DNA of 64,000 bases. It comes from Rhizaria sp. SCN 62-66 (taxonomy: Eukaryota; Rhizaria, unplaced). The position numbers and the translations under genes are program-made. A model generated the notes under the pieces. That model was not told where the DNA came from, did no database searches, and worked only from the letters and a program-made list of their open reading frames with translations. The stretch is taken from positions 1-64,000 of the forward strand of contig MEDY01000104.1 in NCBI GenBank assembly GCA_001724265.1. Direction: 5' to 3'. Positions 60,601 to 64,000 of this stretch are shown here, one piece after another (position 1 is the stretch's first letter; the number at the start of each line of letters is the position of its first letter).

Positions 60601-62238
60601 AGCAGCGGTCACGGCGGTGGCGTCGTGACAGAGACGCACTCGCTCGTGCTGGCGAGCCCGCTCGGCTATACACTCGCTGTTTCTAACAGCAGCACCAGTG
60701 CGGCGGCACCGGCTAAGCCGCCGACGCTGCTGCCGGCCGGCGCGCTGCTGCTTTCGCTCACGCTGCTCTATCTGGGCAACGCGACCGCCGCGGCCGTGCA
60801 GTCTCTTTCCGCCCCCGTGGCCTCTGGACAGGGACATGAGAACGGGCCGGAGGTGTCGGTGCTGGCCTCTGGCAGCGGCGGCGGCGCGGCTAACGCAGCG
60901 GCCCGGCACGCCGTTGAGCTCGTCATCGCGCCCACCAACGCCGCCGCGGCTAACAACGCTCCAGCGACCCGCAGCGGCGGCAGCGGCGCGGGCAATGGCG
61001 CGACGCTGGGGTTCGTCGTGAGGCCGACTAATACAGCTGCCGCTTCTGCGCTCGCGGCCGCGGGCGTGGGCGTGGCGCAGCTCGAGGCGCTGGGCGCGCT
61101 GGCGGGCGCGCGCTTCACGCTGCCTTTGGCCCACGGGGCCGGGCGCGGGCTCGCGCTGCTCCTGGCGCTGCCGCCGCCGGCCCTGGCAATTGCCGCGACC
61201 GTGGCCGACTTCGAGCGCGCGCAGGCCCGCCGCGTGGCCGAGACCGCGGCCGCGCACGGGCTGCAGCTCGCCAACGCCGCCTGGGCCACCAACACGAACG
61301 CGAATAGTGTCATCAGCAACACTGCCAACGGCGCTGCTGCGAGTGCGGGTGCGAACGGTAAAGGGCAGCTGCTGGGGGTCAGCATGGGCGGCTTCGTCCC
61401 GATTCTGCTCGAGATGGCGCTGGGGCTGCCCGCGCCGTGGGCGCCGCACTACGACCCCGCCGCGGAACTGCTCTATCTCACGCTTGCGCTCCACGCTGTC
61501 GCGCCTGCGCACGTGCCAGGTACGCTCTTTAACCGTGCTCAGAGCAACGATGGCTTTGCTTTGGATGGATATATCTCGACAGAACATCGACATACTAGAG
61601 CAGTATTTGAATAGTATCTTCATCTTAATGTTTAATACTTCATCTCACTATATATTTTATATTATTTAATATATTTGTTTGATAACTACTCCACTTTAGG
61701 AACGCGCTCTCGCCGCGCCGCCCCCAGCGCCGCCGCGACCGCAGCCGCCTTCGCCGCTCTCAGCTCAAGCACTTACACTGGCGCTGGCGCTAGTAGTGGC
61801 GCCACTGGTGTGGCAGCGCGCGTGCGGACGGTGTACCACACGCACGGCGCGACGCTGCTGCTGCCTGTCGCCATCGACGCCACCACCACTAGCAATATCA
61901 GCGCTCCGAACGGAGTTTCTGGTGGCAGCGGCGGCGGTGGTGGCAGCGGTCGTGTTGCGGGGTGTGTGTATCTGCTGGAGATGGTTGAGACGCCGCTGGT
62001 GGCGGGGCCGCCCGCGCGGGAGCTGCACATCTCCCTCTCGCGTCTCCTCAACACGACAGCCCAACGCCCGAACAACAGCGCCAGCAGCAGCACCAGCGGC
62101 GGCAACAACGCTGCTGAGGGCGCTGGCGCTAGCGGTGGCGGCGCGGGGCTGCCGCTGATGCAGTTGCTGGGGGTGCTCACGACGCGCCCGCTCGAGGACC
62201 TGGTCGCCATCATCAGGGACGAGCTCTGGAGGAGGTGA
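50389..62238 (+). CDS. MED14: Mediator complex subunit 14 (Rgr1-like), expanded; one in-frame TAG; 2 exons
   Basis: This would be the scaffold subunit joining the Mediator modules for RNA polymerase II transcription. Exons 50389-61519 and 61700-62238 give 3,889 residues ending in TGA (human about 1,450). The first 150 residues match the MED14 N-terminal domain: LPLQQLVLSVTRRISDQFA, the conserved TSRQLLARVLAVVRWLRD (human SRTRQLFVRLLALVKWA) and DLPSALHVLSARGNRLFP. TAG is codon 148, directly after this block. Downstream the family order continues in the same frame: the LRAAVEARLAALTRLAL helix, GLRLSVGADGTLRLWLPSVF, and RLRVYYYLSL-type strands, separated by Asp-, Ser-, Ala- and Asn-rich inserts. 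The far C-terminal region is too degenerate to align by eye. Start 50389 is the only ATG ahead of the domain. Confidence 0.85.
50830..50832 (+). other. In-frame TAG (codon 148 of MED14)
   Basis: The context is RMQE-x-HVRLIQQQQ. The MED14 N-terminal domain lies before it and the rest of the conserved region after it, all in one frame with no spacer. Confidence 0.87.
57596..57650 (+). repeat. Minirepeat YAAGTACCTCTGGT, copy in MED14
   Basis: GGTCTAAGCACCTCTGCC, then GTGTAAGTACCACAGGTGTA, in frame. It encodes Leu-Ser-Thr-Ser and Val-Ser-Thr-Thr-Gly-Val units like those in the giant gene. Confidence 0.7.
61520..61699 (+). other. Intron of MED14 (180 nt)
   Basis: The donor is CCAG|GTACGC and the acceptor is CTTTAG|GAA. 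The intron splits a Gly codon. It is AT-rich and contains in-frame stops, and splicing restores a long Ala/Gly/Ser-rich frame to TGA. Confidence 0.85.
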
Positions 62239-63206
62239 GGTGCGGCAAACTCAACAGCCGCCATTCTGCATATGGAGCAGATTACGACTCTGTTGTGAGA
62301 TAATTATTGAATTTTTAATATCTAACTCGAATATTATTGCAATCGACGTTTATTTAGACATTGAACTTCACCAGCGTCGCTCTGGTGCTGTTATACATAC
62401 ACTCATACTTTATTAACGCACTAAGCATCTCTTCTTATGCAAACGTTGCGACACAGATACGCTCAATCGAGTGTTGGCCAGTGGTACATTTGACATGCTG
62501 TATAGATCTATCTGTGTGACGCCAGCACCAAAGTCGTGCACGCACATAATGCAGTGAGAGAGCACACATGACGGACTTTAATGTTTTTGCTCTGGGGACT
62601 TGCCACTGCTGGGTGGCGGCTTGTCTGGGTTCTGCAGAATCCATATTGAGCCGTGTGCCAGTTTCTCCGTCAAGAGACATGTAAGCCACAAATCACACCA
62701 TTTTGGTAACGTTTTTATATAATTCTCTTTTAATGTCTCTTGGCTTGGCGTTTATAAGGCTGTGGGCTATGCCTGCACAACGTGGTAGTGAGTCCCACAA
62801 AACCTCTCTAAGATCAGTCCTGTCGTGTCCATGTTAACGTCATCTCGGCATTGAACAAGACTAAGTGGCAGTTCTAGTGTAAAAAAACGTCATTCACCCA
62901 TCATTTTATTGTCAGCTTCTGGCCTGCTTAGAACCAGCTCTTTCCCGCAAGCGCCTTGACAACTAACTGCGGCGGAAGTTGAACTGTTTTAGCGGAATAC
63001 CTACCGTCATCCACATCTATAGGACGTGTTAGCTCACACATCTTTGTTTGTACTGTATTAATATTCTGTAGTCGTAACAAACCCCCTTCTGGCCACACAT
63101 AACACATCTACGAGTTGCCTACAAACTTCGGTCTCAGTCACAGTTGCACTTGCACTCGCACGGTCGCACTCGCACGGTCGCAGTCGCGCGTTTGCAGTCG
63201 CCACCC
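62239..63206. other. Spacer between MED14 and the RMP1-like gene
   Basis: 968 bp, AT-rich, without a convincing frame. It is the 3' flank of MED14 and the promoter side of the next gene. GC content rises from about 63110. Confidence 0.5.
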
Positions 63207-64000
63207 ATGTCCCAGTCGTTGTCGCGCCTGAACGCCTCTGCGGCGGCGGCGCTGTCCCTCGTGCGTCCTTTCCTGTCGCCGTGGGCGCACGAGCAGCTGC
63301 TGCTGGAGCGCGTGGTATATCGCTACAACAACCAGCACAAGCGCAGCGACTTTTTCCGCGCCGCGCAGGTCGTCGCGCGCCGCAACCACCACGCGAACCT
63401 GCCCGCCGCCGCTCGCGCACTCCACGCACTTGCGAATGCCGCCGCCACTGCCACTGCCACTGCCACTGCGACAGTGGATGCGGCTGATGACGCGGCGGCG
63501 GCGCGGGCGGCGCGGCGTGCGGCGGCGGTGGCAGTGCTGCGCGCGCTCGACGCGTGCCGGGCCGCGCTGGTGTCCTTGGCGGCGGCGACGGGGCCCGTGC
63601 TGCGCCAGACGGGCATGACGTACTTCCTCCCGCTCATGCTTGCGCTGCACGGCTCATTCGCGCGCCTGTACGCAGTGTACCGCGCCGTGCTCGCGGCCCT
63701 GCTCCCACTCGCGCCGCTGCTGGCCGCATACGACCCCGATCGCCACAGCAACAGCAGCAGTCACAACGGCAGTCAGAGTGGCAGCGGCAGCAGTAGTAGT
63801 CAGAACAATGCTGGCATCAGTGCGAGTAATAGTGCTGCTGCGCCAGCAACGGCGGCGGCGGCAACGATGGCGGCAACGACAACGACGATGACGACGTTGG
63901 AGCTGCTGGGGACACTGCTGGAGCGGAAGCTTGACGTCGCCTTTCTTGTCCGCCCGAATCTCGCTAACAACAGCAGCAACCATAACAATAACAGCCACTG
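63207..64000 (+). CDS. RMP1/NEPRO-like protein, partial (runs off window end)
   Basis: From ATG 63207 the frame is open to the window end (264 codons). Near the N-terminus LLLERVVYRYNNQHKRSDFF, followed by RAAQVVARR, matches the signature of the RNase MRP subunit Rmp1 / nucleolus and neural progenitor protein family: leucine-rich helix, then an (R/K)-x-K/N-NQH-(R/K) motif and a basic helix. A second helical block follows (TGMTYFLPLMLALHGSFARL, then YAVYRAVLAALLPL), as in the family. After that come Ser/Asn/Gln-rich inserts. By family it would act in nucleolar rRNA processing. The assignment rests mainly on the NQH region. Confidence 0.6.
   Translation, partial: MSQSLSRLNASAAAALSLVRPFLSPWAHEQLLLERVVYRYNNQHKRSDFFRAAQVVARRNHHANLPAAARALHALANAAATATATATATVDAADDAAAARAARRAAAVAVLRALDACRAALVSLAAATGPVLRQTGMTYFLPLMLALHGSFARLYAVYRAVLAALLPLAPLLAAYDPDRHSNSSSHNGSQSGSGSSSSQNNAGISASNSAAAPATAAAATMAATTTTMTTLELLGTLLERKLDVAFLVRPNLANNSSNHNNNSH

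Overview
The window is nuclear DNA from a protist-like eukaryote that I cannot place more precisely. Evidence for this: spliceosomal introns of about 130-280 nt, GC-rich genes separated by AT-rich spacers of 0.3-1.8 kb, no operons, and very long Ala/Gln/Asn/Ser homopolymer tracts inside otherwise conserved eukaryotic proteins. I see no tRNA, rRNA, transposon or CRISPR array.

Main result: TAG appears to be a sense codon, most likely glutamine. Six in-frame TAG codons interrupt four recognisable genes, and the same reading frame and the same protein family continue on the far side each time: a DHHC palmitoyltransferase (two), the mitochondrial release factor mtRF1a (one), a giant TENT4/Trf4-like nucleotidyltransferase (two) and Mediator subunit MED14 (one). 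All twelve genes whose 3' end is visible stop at TAA or TGA, never TAG. In the DHHC protein one TAG falls where related palmitoyltransferases carry Gln, and the other abuts a Gln pair. TAA stays a true stop: centractin ends at its family C-terminus directly before TAA.

Layout: 1-945, end of an unidentified gene and a small hypothetical ORF; 1547-4603 (-), DHHC palmitoyltransferase with a long low-complexity tail; 5254-9181 (-) and 9749-14930 (+), two divergent coiled-coil proteins, the first resembling the CFAP157/DUF4515 ciliary family; 15242-17168 (-), mtRF1a; 18928-20625 (-), ankyrin-like protein with a CaaX box; 21288-22002 (-), small OCIA-like membrane protein; 22510-23171 (-), eEF1B with a C-terminal frame disruption; 24536-40801 (+), one 5,421-residue frame joining MORN-like repeats to a TENT4-type poly(A) polymerase domain; 42240-43441 (-), tubulin cofactor B; 43862-47254 (+), DDX52/Rok1 helicase; 48192-49546 (-), Arp1; 50389-62238 (+), a 3,889-residue MED14; 63207-64000 (+), start of an RMP1/NEPRO-like gene.

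The genes are mostly housekeeping: translation, transcription, RNA processing, microtubule/dynactin function and lipidation. Several are arranged head to head across 0.4-1.4 kb. Two further genome-wide peculiarities show here: 5' splice sites of the form GTACG instead of GTAAGT, and a dispersed 15-bp YAAGTACCTCTGGT-type minirepeat found in two unrelated genes and one 3' flank.
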